From Thermoplasmata archaeon (GTDB lineage Archaea > Thermoplasmatota > Thermoplasmata > Lutacidiplasmatales > UBA184): DNA of 29,731 nucleotides. How positions within the stretch are numbered: position 1 is the stretch's first letter; every line of letters starts with the position of its first letter. Below, one piece after another: positions 14,710 through 21,437 of the stretch. The notes beneath the pieces were generated by a model that was given only the letters and a program-made list of their open reading frames with translations, did no database searches and was not told the origin of the DNA. The stretch is taken from contig JASHUJ010000002.1 in assembly GCA_030040035.1 (NCBI GenBank), forward strand, positions 1 to 29,731, written 5' to 3'. The translations under genes and the position numbers were made by a program.

Positions 14710-15255
14710 TCAGCGCACGGCATCGAGGAGGTTCCGGAGAACGTCAACGTAACTGTCCCGCTCTTCGAAGTGAGGGAGGTGCGCACTTCGCCCGAGGATT
14801 TCGAGCCGCGACCGCGGCACAAGGACGTATATGTTGCGGGCCACCCCGACCGGAATCTGATCGTAACGTCCCCCAGTGACGAGACCGTGAACTCGCAGAC
14901 GTCGTAGGGCCCTCGCTGAATCAGCCTGCCGTCCTCGAAGGGAAGCCCGGATACCGACGGCGGCCTTCAGAGGCTGCGTTTGCACAGATTGGACCAGCTC
15001 GTATGGCATGGCGCGAAGTCGATCGACACAGAGCCGACTGGGCGAGTCGCATCCGTTCGAGCTCTGGCGGAACCCGCGTCGGACCGTCGGATTCAACAGG
15101 TCCCCAAGCTTGAGGTTCGACCGGGTCCACCAGCGACGGACCTTCGGGGGCAGACTCCGGGAGAGGCGTTTGAGCGCTCGTGCGAGGACCTCTGCGTCAC
15201 CGACCGGCGTGCTCGCGAAGACCACGCTGCCGTCAGCAAAGCCGATCCTTCCCAC
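14710..15255 (-). CDS. Hypothetical protein, possible winged-helix
   Basis: The frame is open from 15486, but its upstream part reads antisense through the third tRNA fragment, so the true start is probably downstream; a GTG at 15255 (MGRIGFADGSVVFASTP) gives 181 residues. The first half is basic with aromatic residues (PPKVRRWWTRSNLKLGDLLNPTVRRG). The second half contains ADSARALRRLRVHGLVTGGRYDQIPVG, which resembles the recognition helix and wing of a winged-helix DNA-binding domain, and ends with an acidic helix (YVDVLRNLLDAVR). I do not recognise the family. It lies in segment B opposite vapBC. Confidence 0.45.
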   Translation of the reverse strand: MGRIGFADGSVVFASTPVGDAEVLARALKRLSRSLPPKVRRWWTRSNLKLGDLLNPTVRRGFRQSSNGCDSPSRLCVDRLRAMPYELVQSVQTQPLKAAVGIRASLRGRQADSARALRRLRVHGLVTGGRYDQIPVGVARNIYVLVPRSRLEILGRSAHLPHFEERDSYVDVLRNLLDAVR

Positions 15256-15292
15256 GAAGTGCGAGTCGGACCCGCACCGCCCGACCGCTGAG

Positions 15293-15316
15293 CAGGTTCG
15301 AATCCCGACCTGCCCG
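15293..15316. repeat. tRNA 3'-end fragment, copy 3 (decayed)
   Basis: AGGTTCGAATCCCG-A-CCTGCCCG keeps the T loop, T-stem 3' side and an acceptor-like 3' strand, but differs from tRNA-Arg at three or four positions and has no 5' half. ACCCCATGCC follows about 20 bases downstream, comparable with the GAACCCATGC after copies 1 and 2. It may be a decayed copy from the same tRNA or come from a tRNA with acceptor GGGCAGG. Confidence 0.55.
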
Positions 15317-15412
15317 TTTTCCTGAAGTGTCGATCGACCCCATGCCGGCGCCGACATCGGTTTCAAGGTGCACGCGGTTCTGATGCACGGCTCGAACGGG
15401 GGAGGCCCGAGG

Positions 15413-16054
15413 GTGACGAGAGAGGGGGCCGAGTCGAAGGAGGCGGCGGATGCGGGCGCGCTCCGAAAGTCGCTCGTGGAGCTCAAGGCTCGATTGGACT
15501 TCCCACGCGAGGTCGAGCAACGCCTGAAAGCGTCCGGGGCGCGCTTCCAATCGACACTGCGGCAGCGGGACGTCTATTTTCTCCGAGTCCAGGGTAGACT
15601 CAAGCTGCGGATCCAGCGACCCGGCAAGGACCAACTAGTCTGGTACGACCGCCCGGACGTGGCCGACACCAAGGAGAGCCAGATCGTCCTCGCCGCTCTC
15701 CCGCCCCGCCACGGACTCGAGCCCGTGCTCAGTGCGGCCCTTGGAGTGCGGGTCGTCGTATCGAAGGTCCGGCGCGTGTTCGACTGGCGAGGAACCCGCG
15801 TACATCTGGACGAAGTGGAAGGGCTCGGCGCGTTCCTGGAGTTCGAGCGTACCATCAACCCCGGCGCTCCCTCCGCGACCGCCCACTCCGAGCTACGTGC
15901 GATGATGCGCCAGCTCGGGATCTCCTTGGATTCCCTCCAGACCGGGTCCTACTCGGACCTACTTCGACCGGTGGGTCCGCCGCGACCGGGTCGGTCCAGT
16001 TTGGCCGTTCGGGGAGCGACCGACACGGGCGGTCGCGATCGGCGCGTTCGATAG
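15413..16054 (+). CDS. CYTH-domain protein (class IV adenylate cyclase-like)
   Basis: About 213 residues with a CYTH triphosphate-tunnel domain, the fold of CyaB adenylate cyclases and thiamine/inorganic triphosphatases. VELKARLDFPREVEQRLKASGARFQSTLRQRDVYF is the usual opening (ELKxR variant of ExExK, followed by the RD-YF strand). RLKLRIQ, LVWYDRPDVADTKESQIV, VVSKVRRVFDWRGTRVHLDEVEGLGAFLEFE supply the tunnel's basic and acidic residues. I chose the GTG at 15413 because GGGGAGG lies eight bases before it; GTG at 15476, right at the ELKAR motif, is the shortest alternative. The C-terminal 30 residues are low-complexity. It is the only gene between the third and fourth tRNA fragments. Confidence 0.85.
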   Translation: MTREGAESKEAADAGALRKSLVELKARLDFPREVEQRLKASGARFQSTLRQRDVYFLRVQGRLKLRIQRPGKDQLVWYDRPDVADTKESQIVLAALPPRHGLEPVLSAALGVRVVVSKVRRVFDWRGTRVHLDEVEGLGAFLEFERTINPGAPSATAHSELRAMMRQLGISLDSLQTGSYSDLLRPVGPPRPGRSSLAVRGATDTGGRDRRVR

Positions 16055-16113
16055 GGCAGAGGGTCCACCCGACCCAGTGTAGAGCCGCAGCGGTCCGGGG
16101 ACCCCGTTCTCGC

Positions 16114-16137
16114 GAGTGCGAATCCCGGCGAGCCCGT
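16114..16137. repeat. tRNA 3'-end fragment, copy 4 (decayed)
   Basis: GTGCGAATCCCGGCGAGCCCG keeps the 3' side of the T arm and an acceptor strand CGAGCCC plus G. Compared with tRNA-Arg it has one change in the acceptor strand and a changed T-loop start. No tRNA 5' half precedes it. It closes the array of tRNA fragments, and the following gene's frame opens inside it. Confidence 0.5.
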
Positions 16138-17228
16138 ACTTCTTCGGTCCGCTCTCTCCCCCGGTCCAGTCGCGGACCGAGCTAGGATCGGAAGGAGGTA
16201 CGTGCCCTATTGCCCCGCGGAGAACGGAAAGAGCGAAAGGGCTGTCGCTCCCTCCTGTCGGTACGCGCGTTTCATCGACAGTACGGAACTGGCTCGCCGG
16301 ACCCACCTCCGATCCGAGCGTGCGTGCCCGATATTGGGTGGAGGTTGAGGGACGCAGCGGCTCCGATCCACGAGTAGAGCGAGCCCGGGGCCTCGTGGGC
16401 CGCCGAGGGTGGGCCGCCTCGCTCTTGGAACATCAGCTGCCCAGCGGCCAATGGGCGAGCCGGGGGACGTCCCCCCGGGAGCTGATGCGCCCCCGGTTCA
16501 GTTCGACCCACTGGGTCGCGATCATCCTCGCGGACCTCGGCATGACCCGGTCCGATCCGCGGATCCGAGCGACGGCTGAGGTCCTGCTCGCCTGGCGAAC
16601 GAAGGTGCTGCGAGCGAGGGACGCCGAGCAATGCATCGCGGGCCACGCCACCCGGACCTTGATCCGGTTCGGCTACCTCGACCATCCGGTCGTCCAGGAG
16701 TCCATCGCATGGCTCGTTCGGGCGCAGAAGCACGACGGCGGCTGGAACTGCTTCCCCTCCGCGCGGGGGACGCTGGACGGATGGGAGGCGCTGGCCGCGC
16801 TGGCGGAGATTCCGGAGCCCGACCGCGGCGAGCGCGTGCAGCGCTCGATCGAGCGCGGCGCGGAGTTCTACCTGGCTCGACGCCTCTTCGTGGAGGGTCG
16901 AGGTCGATACGCGCCGTGGTATCGGATCCACTACCCGAACCACTTCTTCTACGACGGTCTGGTCGGTCTTCGCACGCTCTCGCGGCTGGGCTACGGGAGC
17001 GATCCTAGAATGGACCTCGCGATCCGGTGGCTGCGGGGCCGGCGTCGGCGCGACGGGACCTGGGCGCTCGACGCGACCCATCCCGACTGGGATCCCCGCG
17101 AGATCGCGAGGTACGGCTTTCGCGGTCCGCAGTTCCCCGTGCTGCTGGAGTGGCCGGGGATCCCGAGCCGGTGGGCGACCGTGGAGGCGCTCAACGTCCT
17201 GCGGAGGATCGAGCTGGCGCGCCGCTAG
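16116..17228 (+). CDS. Alpha/alpha-toroid (prenyltransferase/squalene-cyclase-like repeat) protein
   Basis: A protein of up to 370 residues with alpha/alpha-barrel repeats of the terpene cyclase/protein prenyltransferase kind: AASLLEHQLPSGQWASRG, AWLVRAQKHDGGWNCFP, AIRWLRGRRRRDGTWAL, each an outer helix followed by the QxxDGxW-type turn. It has no DxDD cyclase motif that I can see, so an enzymatic role is doubtful; many archaeal relatives are uncharacterised. The protein-like sequence begins near VRNWLAGPTSDPSVRARYWVEVEG (about residue 57). No ATG, GTG or TTG lies between the GTG at 16116, inside the fourth tRNA fragment, and a GTG at 16320, so either the start is unusual or the original 5' end was lost when the fragment arrived. 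Confidence 0.7.
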   Translation: MRIPASPYFFGPLSPPVQSRTELGSEGGTCPIAPRRTERAKGLSLPPVGTRVSSTVRNWLAGPTSDPSVRARYWVEVEGRSGSDPRVERARGLVGRRGWAASLLEHQLPSGQWASRGTSPRELMRPRFSSTHWVAIILADLGMTRSDPRIRATAEVLLAWRTKVLRARDAEQCIAGHATRTLIRFGYLDHPVVQESIAWLVRAQKHDGGWNCFPSARGTLDGWEALAALAEIPEPDRGERVQRSIERGAEFYLARRLFVEGRGRYAPWYRIHYPNHFFYDGLVGLRTLSRLGYGSDPRMDLAIRWLRGRRRRDGTWALDATHPDWDPREIARYGFRGPQFPVLLEWPGIPSRWATVEALNVLRRIELARR

Positions 17229-17379
17229 GTCGCGTACGCGGCCGAGCGGCGGGGCGCGCAGCCTTGAGCGAGCCGGCCGGGGACCGGGACGCACGCGGAT
17301 GGACCGAAGACCCTAGCGAGGGGACGATGAGCTCGGGGTAACGGAACGCGCGAAGGCATGCCCAACCGGGCTGCTTCGA

Positions 17380-17796
17380 GGCCGGGGTCCGGTCTACCCC
17401 GCTCCGATCGATATCGTCTGGGATTTCATGACCAAGGATGAGACGTACCACCCCAACGCCCACATTTCCGACGTACGGAACTTTCGGGCGCAGGAACTGG
17501 CCGTGGTCACGCTCCCGGTGACCTACGAGGAGCGTCGCGAGGGCGAGGGGGAGAAGCGGGTCTGCCGGACGACCTCGGTTCCGCCGCTGGTCTGCGTCTA
17601 GGAGGACTTGAAAGGGCCGTTCGCGGGCTCAACGAGGGTGCGCTTGTACTCACCGCGCGGCTCGAGGACCGGCGTGGAGGTGTTCGGCTAACTGACGTCC
17701 GTCACCCTGGGCCCCGTCCAAGTGAAGCGGGAGACACGGAGGATTTTCGCCGACGCCCACCGCGGGGACTCCCGCTGGTTCCGGAACTACGTGCGA
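17380..17796 (+). pseudogene. SRPBCC-family pseudogene
   Basis: One frame translates as a plausible SRPBCC protein: VYPAPIDIVWDFMTKDETYHPNAH, VRNFRAQELAVVTLPVTYEE, then after a TAG at 17599-17601 it continues EDLKGPFAGSTRVRLYSP and TGVEVFG, then after a TAA at 17689-17691 it continues LTSVTLGPVQVKRETRRIFADAHR and WFRNYV. The frame is kept across both stops, so these are nonsense mutations, not frameshifts. No clear start codon remains upstream. The pattern AP-x-x-x-VWDF and the alternating strands match the ligand-binding superfamily. The 3' end overlaps the antisense tail of the double-HTH gene. Confidence 0.65.
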
Positions 17797-18772
17797 TCGA
17801 GGAGGAACGTCGGACGACCGAGGGACCGATCCGGTTCGGGCTCGAAGGCAAGGGACGAGCGCGCTCGTCGGGCGACCTCCGAGTCTCGAGTTCGAGAGCG
17901 GAGCCGACGGTCAGCTGCTCGTGGACCCAACCGAGGATTCGTTCTCGCGCGAAGAATCCGCCCGCCGGGATCAAGGGTTCCGCGCTCTCGACGCCCGGCA
18001 GCGCTCCGAGCCTCAGTTCGATCTCTCGGGCCTGGGAGTAGTTGTCGGCGCACCCCAGCAGGTAGACCCCCCGCGGGTCACCGGTCCAATGGGGCCGGTC
18101 CCACAGGTGGATCGATTGGAGTTCCCGCTCGTCGAACTCCGGCGTCACTCTGAGCCAGACCCCATAGGCGGCGAGGCCCCCCTCGTGCCGCAAGTCGAGG
18201 ATCACGGAATGGTCCAGTAGACCTTCGGCCTCTAGTCTTCCGAGACGGCGCCGAAACGTTCGGGGCGAGACCCGGGCGGCCCGGCACCAGGACGCTTGGG
18301 TGGAGCGAGGGGACTGGACCACGGCCTCGATGACCCTCCAGTCGGTCCGCGAGAGCGGCCGTCGATCCGGGAGAGCGTCCGCCGCCGCCTCCCCCCAACC
18401 CGAGAGCGGTTGACCCAGGATCCCGTCGAGCCGCGGGTCCGGCTCCGGCTCGGGCGTCCGGGCATAGCGGAGCGCGACGTGCAGGTCCGGTCGAAAGCTC
18501 CGAACCAGCACCAGATCCTCGATCTCCTGGAGTCGAGGGACCGGGAGCTCGAGACTCCCGCGGGCTCGATAGCGCCAAGTCTGCGCATAGCGACCCAACG
18601 TCGGTGCGGTCGGATGGAGGGCATACTCCGCGAGGACCCCCGCCCCCTCCAATCGTTGCCGGCGCAGGCGTGCGGCCTTCCCTGTGAGCCCGACCTCGCG
18701 ACCCAGCCGCTCGTCCGTGAGGAACGGGCTCTCCACCAGACGAGTGAAGATGCGCAGATCGGTCGCATCCAT
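17702..18772 (-). CDS. Double-HTH transcription regulator (AsnC/Lrp-like)
   Basis: A 356-residue protein with two helix-turn-helix units. The first, residues 1-50, reads DLRIFTRLVESPFLTDERLGREVGLTGKAARLRRQRLEGAGVL; the second, 140-186, reads LSRTDWRVIEAVVQ and ASWCRAARVSPRTFRRRLGRLEAEGLL. Each is followed by a mixed alpha/beta region (HVALRYARTPEPE; GVYLLGCADNYSQAREIELRLGALPGVESAEPL) like the effector-binding domain of Lrp/AsnC proteins. The last 55 residues or so (serine/arginine/proline-rich) appear to be read-through into the neighbouring pseudogene, suggesting the native stop near 17870 was lost. A TATA-like TTTAAG (18823-18828) and a 10-base direct repeat lie upstream. The targets are unknown. 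Confidence 0.78.
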   Translation of the reverse strand: MDATDLRIFTRLVESPFLTDERLGREVGLTGKAARLRRQRLEGAGVLAEYALHPTAPTLGRYAQTWRYRARGSLELPVPRLQEIEDLVLVRSFRPDLHVALRYARTPEPEPDPRLDGILGQPLSGWGEAAADALPDRRPLSRTDWRVIEAVVQSPRSTQASWCRAARVSPRTFRRRLGRLEAEGLLDHSVILDLRHEGGLAAYGVWLRVTPEFDERELQSIHLWDRPHWTGDPRGVYLLGCADNYSQAREIELRLGALPGVESAEPLIPAGGFFARERILGWVHEQLTVGSALELETRRSPDERARPLPSSPNRIGPSVVRRSSSIARSSGTSGSPRGGRRRKSSVSPASLGRGPG

Positions 18773-18780
18773 CAGGTCCC

Positions 18781-18812
18781 GGAACGCGACCTGCCTCCTT
18801 TAGGAACGCGAC
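18781..18812. promoter_or_regulatory. Direct repeat in the regulator's upstream region
   Basis: GGAACGCGAC occurs at 18781-18790 and again at 18803-18812, 22 bases apart, two helical turns. CTCCTTTAGG, an AAAGGAGG on the minus strand, lies between, and a TATA-like TTTAAG follows at 18823-18828. The position, just ahead of the double-HTH gene, fits an autoregulatory binding site; this is inference from spacing. Confidence 0.4.
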
Positions 18813-18906
18813 TCCCCGAAGGTTTAAGCAACGACCCGCGCCCCGGATCGCGATGGGCGCCCTACCAAGACCGTCCGCCAGCGTTGCCTCGCCCTCGGAG
18901 TGAAGT

Positions 18907-19296
18907 GTGACGATCCAGAACGCTCAGATCAACCTCTTGACGCAGGAGGTGGAGCGACTCGTCGAGTTCTACCAGCGCCTGGGCTTCCGGGAAAGCTTCC
19001 GCCTGCCGAGTTCGGGCAAGCCAAGCCACGTGGAAGTGACCTTGAACCACTTCACGATCGGCATATCCAGCGTCGCCGCCGCCATCGAAGACCACGGGAT
19101 CCACCCGAACCTGGGTGGACGGCCGGTGGTCCTCGTGCTCTGGACGGATGACACGGACGGGGACTACGCTCGACTCGTCGCCCAGGGAGCGCCGTCCCTG
19201 CACGCTCCTCGGGACTTTCTGGCCGACCTGCGCACCGCGTGGGTGGCCGATCCGGACGGCAACCCGGTCAACCTCGTGCAGCGGCCTAGGAAGTGA
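18907..19296 (+). CDS. VOC (glyoxalase/bleomycin-resistance) family protein
   Basis: A 129-residue vicinal-oxygen-chelate protein. The paired beta-alpha-beta-beta-beta modules are visible: INLLTQEVERLVEFYQRLGF, then HVEVTLNHFTIGISS, and VVLVLWTDDTDGDYARLVAQGA followed by LRTAWVADPDGNPVNLVQ, the usual C-terminal motif. Metal ligands are plausible (H41, E43 region and the E/N of the last strand), but the reaction is unknown. The GTG start is preceded by GGAG (18897-18900). It lies divergent to the double-HTH regulator, which may control it. Confidence 0.8.
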   Translation: MTIQNAQINLLTQEVERLVEFYQRLGFRESFRLPSSGKPSHVEVTLNHFTIGISSVAAAIEDHGIHPNLGGRPVVLVLWTDDTDGDYARLVAQGAPSLHAPRDFLADLRTAWVADPDGNPVNLVQRPRK

Positions 19297-19452
19297 GCGG
19301 CTCCGCGCGGGGGTTTGCCGCGAACGAGAGTCGAACCGAACCACCCCTCGTCGGACGGTGCGTTCGGGCCGCCACAATCGACCCTCGGAGGCGGGGTTCC
19401 GGCCCGGTCCGGGCTCGCCAGGGTATTGAATGCCCCGTTCCTTGCCCTGCGA

Positions 19453-19731
19453 ATGACCTACGAATTGACCGCGATCTGTGATGGATGCGGTCGTCGCCGA
19501 AGGTTTCAGGTGGGCGCCTTGGCCCAGAAGATCGTCGACCGGCCACTCCCCGAGGGATGGACCCACGTCCATCGAGGGGGGCAGGCGGGGACGATCACCC
19601 CCGAGATCGGCATCGCGTGCTCGAGAGCCTGCCTCTCCCGGGCCCGCGCGACCCTCCTCGAGCGGCGCGCCCGAGCGCGGGCGCCTCGGCCCCGTGCGAT
19701 CCCATCCGCGCGTCGAAGTGCCGGAACCTAG
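19453..19731 (+). CDS. Small cysteine-rich protein of unknown function
   Basis: A 92-residue protein starting MTYELTAICDGCGRRRRFQVG, with a C-x2-C pair near residues 9-12, and IGIACSRACLSRAR, another C-x3-C pair near 57-61, together a likely zinc site. The middle (KIVDRPLPEGWTHVHRGGQAGTITPE) resembles the short zinc-binding proteins seen next to enzymes in actinobacteria and archaea. The tail is arginine-rich. I chose the ATG at 19453 because the preceding in-frame sequence is not protein-like. It follows the VOC gene after 156 bases. Confidence 0.55.
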   Translation: MTYELTAICDGCGRRRRFQVGALAQKIVDRPLPEGWTHVHRGGQAGTITPEIGIACSRACLSRARATLLERRARARAPRPRAIPSARRSAGT

Positions 19732-19782
19732 CGGATCCGCGATCCGGCGCAGTCCCCGTTCTGAACTGCTCCCGGCCGGATC

Positions 19783-20277
19783 TCAATGCGAATCCACCGG
19801 TGCCCCGCTCGCGGCGCGGCCGAGCTTGTCGAGACAATTCTCCCAGCCCGGAACGAGACGGTGGTATACGTGCGGCACTTCTCGACGGAGCTCCGCCAAG
19901 CGCTCGTGGACGACACTGACCTGCGTCTGGCCGGGGCCCGAGGGCTGGAGCCGGATCGTCACGAGCGTGTCGTAGTACTCACCCTTCTCCGGCTCCGTGC
20001 CGACGAACGCCCAGTGGTAGACCAGCTCGCGCGGCGGATCGATCCTCACGAAGCGCCCTTCGAACTTTCCGGTGCTGACACCCTGGCGCGAATGCCAGAC
20101 CTCGACGCGTCCCCCGACCCGGGCGTCGACCGAGATCCGGTCGACGTCCAGATCGTCGGGTGCGATCCACTGACGCATCAGGTCGGGGTCCAGAAACGCG
20201 CGGAAGACCCGGTCGGGGGAGGCCGGCAGGATCCGCTCCAAGCGGACCGCCGTCCCCGACGCTTCGGGCTGGCTCAT
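19783..20277 (-). CDS. AHSA1-type SRPBCC protein
   Basis: A 164-residue activator-of-Hsp90-type SRPBCC protein: LERILPASPDRVFRAFLDPDLMRQWIAPDD is the signature first helix, followed by ARVGGRVEVWHSRQGVSTGKFEGRFVRIDPPRELVYHWAF and a final amphipathic helix with LVPGWENCLDKLGR. These proteins bind small hydrophobic ligands. The ATG overlaps the ArsR stop as ATGA, so the two are translated together; ArsR-AHSA1 pairs are very common in bacteria and archaea. The function of the pair is usually unknown, and so it is here. Confidence 0.88.
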   Translation of the reverse strand: MSQPEASGTAVRLERILPASPDRVFRAFLDPDLMRQWIAPDDLDVDRISVDARVGGRVEVWHSRQGVSTGKFEGRFVRIDPPRELVYHWAFVGTEPEKGEYYDTLVTIRLQPSGPGQTQVSVVHERLAELRREVPHVYHRLVPGWENCLDKLGRAASGAPVDSH

Positions 20278-20603
20278 CGCTTGTTCCGCGCGCTAGGGCC
20301 CGGCCCCCGCCGGAGAACGGCGTCCATCCGGTTCAGCCCCTCGTGCCAGAACTGTTCGTAGTAGGAAAGCCATTCGGAGGCTTCGCGGAGCGCCCGTCCC
20401 CGGATCGAATAGAGGTGGTGGCGGCCCGCCGTCCGCAGGGAGACCAGCCCGGAATCCCGGAGGATCCGCAGCTGCTTCGAGACCGACGGCTGGGACATGC
20501 GGGTGCGGTCGACCAGATCGGTGACGGACCGCTCCCCCTCGCGGAGGGCCTCGAGCAGGTGCCGACGCGACGGCTCGGCCAGGAGTTGAAAGACGTCGGG
20601 CAC
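20274..20603 (-). CDS. ArsR-family transcription regulator
   Basis: A 109-residue winged-helix protein: VFQLLAEPSRRHLLEALREGERSVTDLVDRTRMSQPSVSKQLRILRDSGLVSLRTAGRHHLYSIRG is a classic ArsR domain with recognition helix SQPSVSKQLRIL and wing HHLYSI. No metal-binding CxC motif is present, so it probably senses something other than arsenite. The start is GTG at 20603, about 25 bases from an ATATAT element, so the transcript should be leaderless. It is coupled to the AHSA1 gene and divergent from the reductase gene, which share one promoter region. Confidence 0.9.
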   Translation of the reverse strand: MPDVFQLLAEPSRRHLLEALREGERSVTDLVDRTRMSQPSVSKQLRILRDSGLVSLRTAGRHHLYSIRGRALREASEWLSYYEQFWHEGLNRMDAVLRRGPGPSARNKR

Positions 20604-20608
20604 GATCC

Positions 20609-20645
20609 ATGCATGCCTAAAGGGATATATGTCGGTTTATGCATG
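20609..20645. promoter_or_regulatory. Divergent promoter with twin ATGCATG repeats
   Basis: ATATAT at 20625-20630 is placed 22-27 bases from the ArsR GTG on the minus strand. It is flanked by two copies of ATGCATG at 20609-20615 and 20639-20645, 30 bases apart, about three helical turns. A second AT-rich box GTTTATGC (20634-20641) may serve the plus-strand reductase. The symmetric placement fits an ArsR-type operator. Confidence 0.5.
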
Positions 20646-20707
20646 AATGCACGGCCGCGGCGGTCGGAGAGCGACCGCGAGGCTCCGGAAGATCGGGGGA
20701 CGAGAAG

Positions 20708-21286
20708 ATGCGAAAGATCACTGCGAACGCGTACATGACGTTGGACGGCCGCGGCGAGTTCCCAAAGTATCCGGGGTCCGATCGGCCTTCGCCCGAGATC
20801 AACGCCCTCTTCCGCTACATGTGGTACGACCGGTTCGACGATGTCACGACGGTCGTGATGGGACGACGTTCGTTCCTCGGCCACCAGCGGGTGTGGAGTG
20901 AGAAGGCCCGCAAGCCGGGGGAGGAGAAGTGGCTCCTCGACTACCGCCGCTATCTCGACCGCGTGGAGAAGATCTGCCTCTCGCACCGTCTCAAGTCCAC
21001 CGATTGGGAGAACGCCCGAATCCTGCACGGAGACCTCGCCCGAATCTTGGCGAAGCTGCGCCGCGAAAAGGGCGGGAACATCATGGTCGAGGGGGGTCCG
21101 GCGGTGGTGCGCGAGTGCCTTCGTCGCAACCTGGCCGACGACTACTGGTTCTTCGTCATGCCCGTCGTCTACGGGAAGGGCCCGCGATATTGGGGTTCGA
21201 TGGACGCCCAGACGACGCTCAAGCTCATCGAGACAAAGCCCGGAGAGGATCGGGAGATCCTGCTCCACTACGAAGCGCTCCGGTAG
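20708..21286 (+). CDS. RibD C-terminal/DHFR-like reductase
   Basis: A 192-residue protein of the dihydrofolate-reductase fold, RibD C-terminal type: MRKITANAYMTLDGRGEFPKYPG is the usual opening, VVMGRRSFLG the NADPH region, and ILAKLRREKGGNIMVEGGPAVVRECLRRNLADDYWFFVMPVVYGKGPRYWG the typical second half. It probably reduces a ketone or imine with NAD(P)H; the substrate is unknown, and such genes often accompany ArsR-AHSA1 pairs. The ATG at 20708 follows GGACGAGAAG; an upstream in-frame ATG at 20639 lies within the promoter and gives a non-conserved N-terminus. Confidence 0.85.
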   Translation: MRKITANAYMTLDGRGEFPKYPGSDRPSPEINALFRYMWYDRFDDVTTVVMGRRSFLGHQRVWSEKARKPGEEKWLLDYRRYLDRVEKICLSHRLKSTDWENARILHGDLARILAKLRREKGGNIMVEGGPAVVRECLRRNLADDYWFFVMPVVYGKGPRYWGSMDAQTTLKLIETKPGEDREILLHYEALR

Positions 21287-21437
21287 GGTGGATCGCGCGG
21301 GCGAACGCGATTTTCCCTCGCTTCCGGTGTACCCGCGGGGAGAGATCCGCAAGCCCCGGCCGGGCCGAGGACGGGCATCGCTCCGTAGGGCGACGCTCCG
21401 GCACTCACCGGTGGGGGAAGCGAGGTCCGGGCTTCGC

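Noticed and set aside
14498..14752. Plus-strand frame of 84 codons and an opposite frame of 99 codons
   Set aside because: Both products are arginine/proline-rich with no domain-like pattern, and no promoter or ribosome site precedes them.
16116..17228. Functional squalene/hopene cyclase
   Set aside because: Toroid repeats are present, but I see no DxDD or similar catalytic aspartate motif, and the length is about half that of cyclases.
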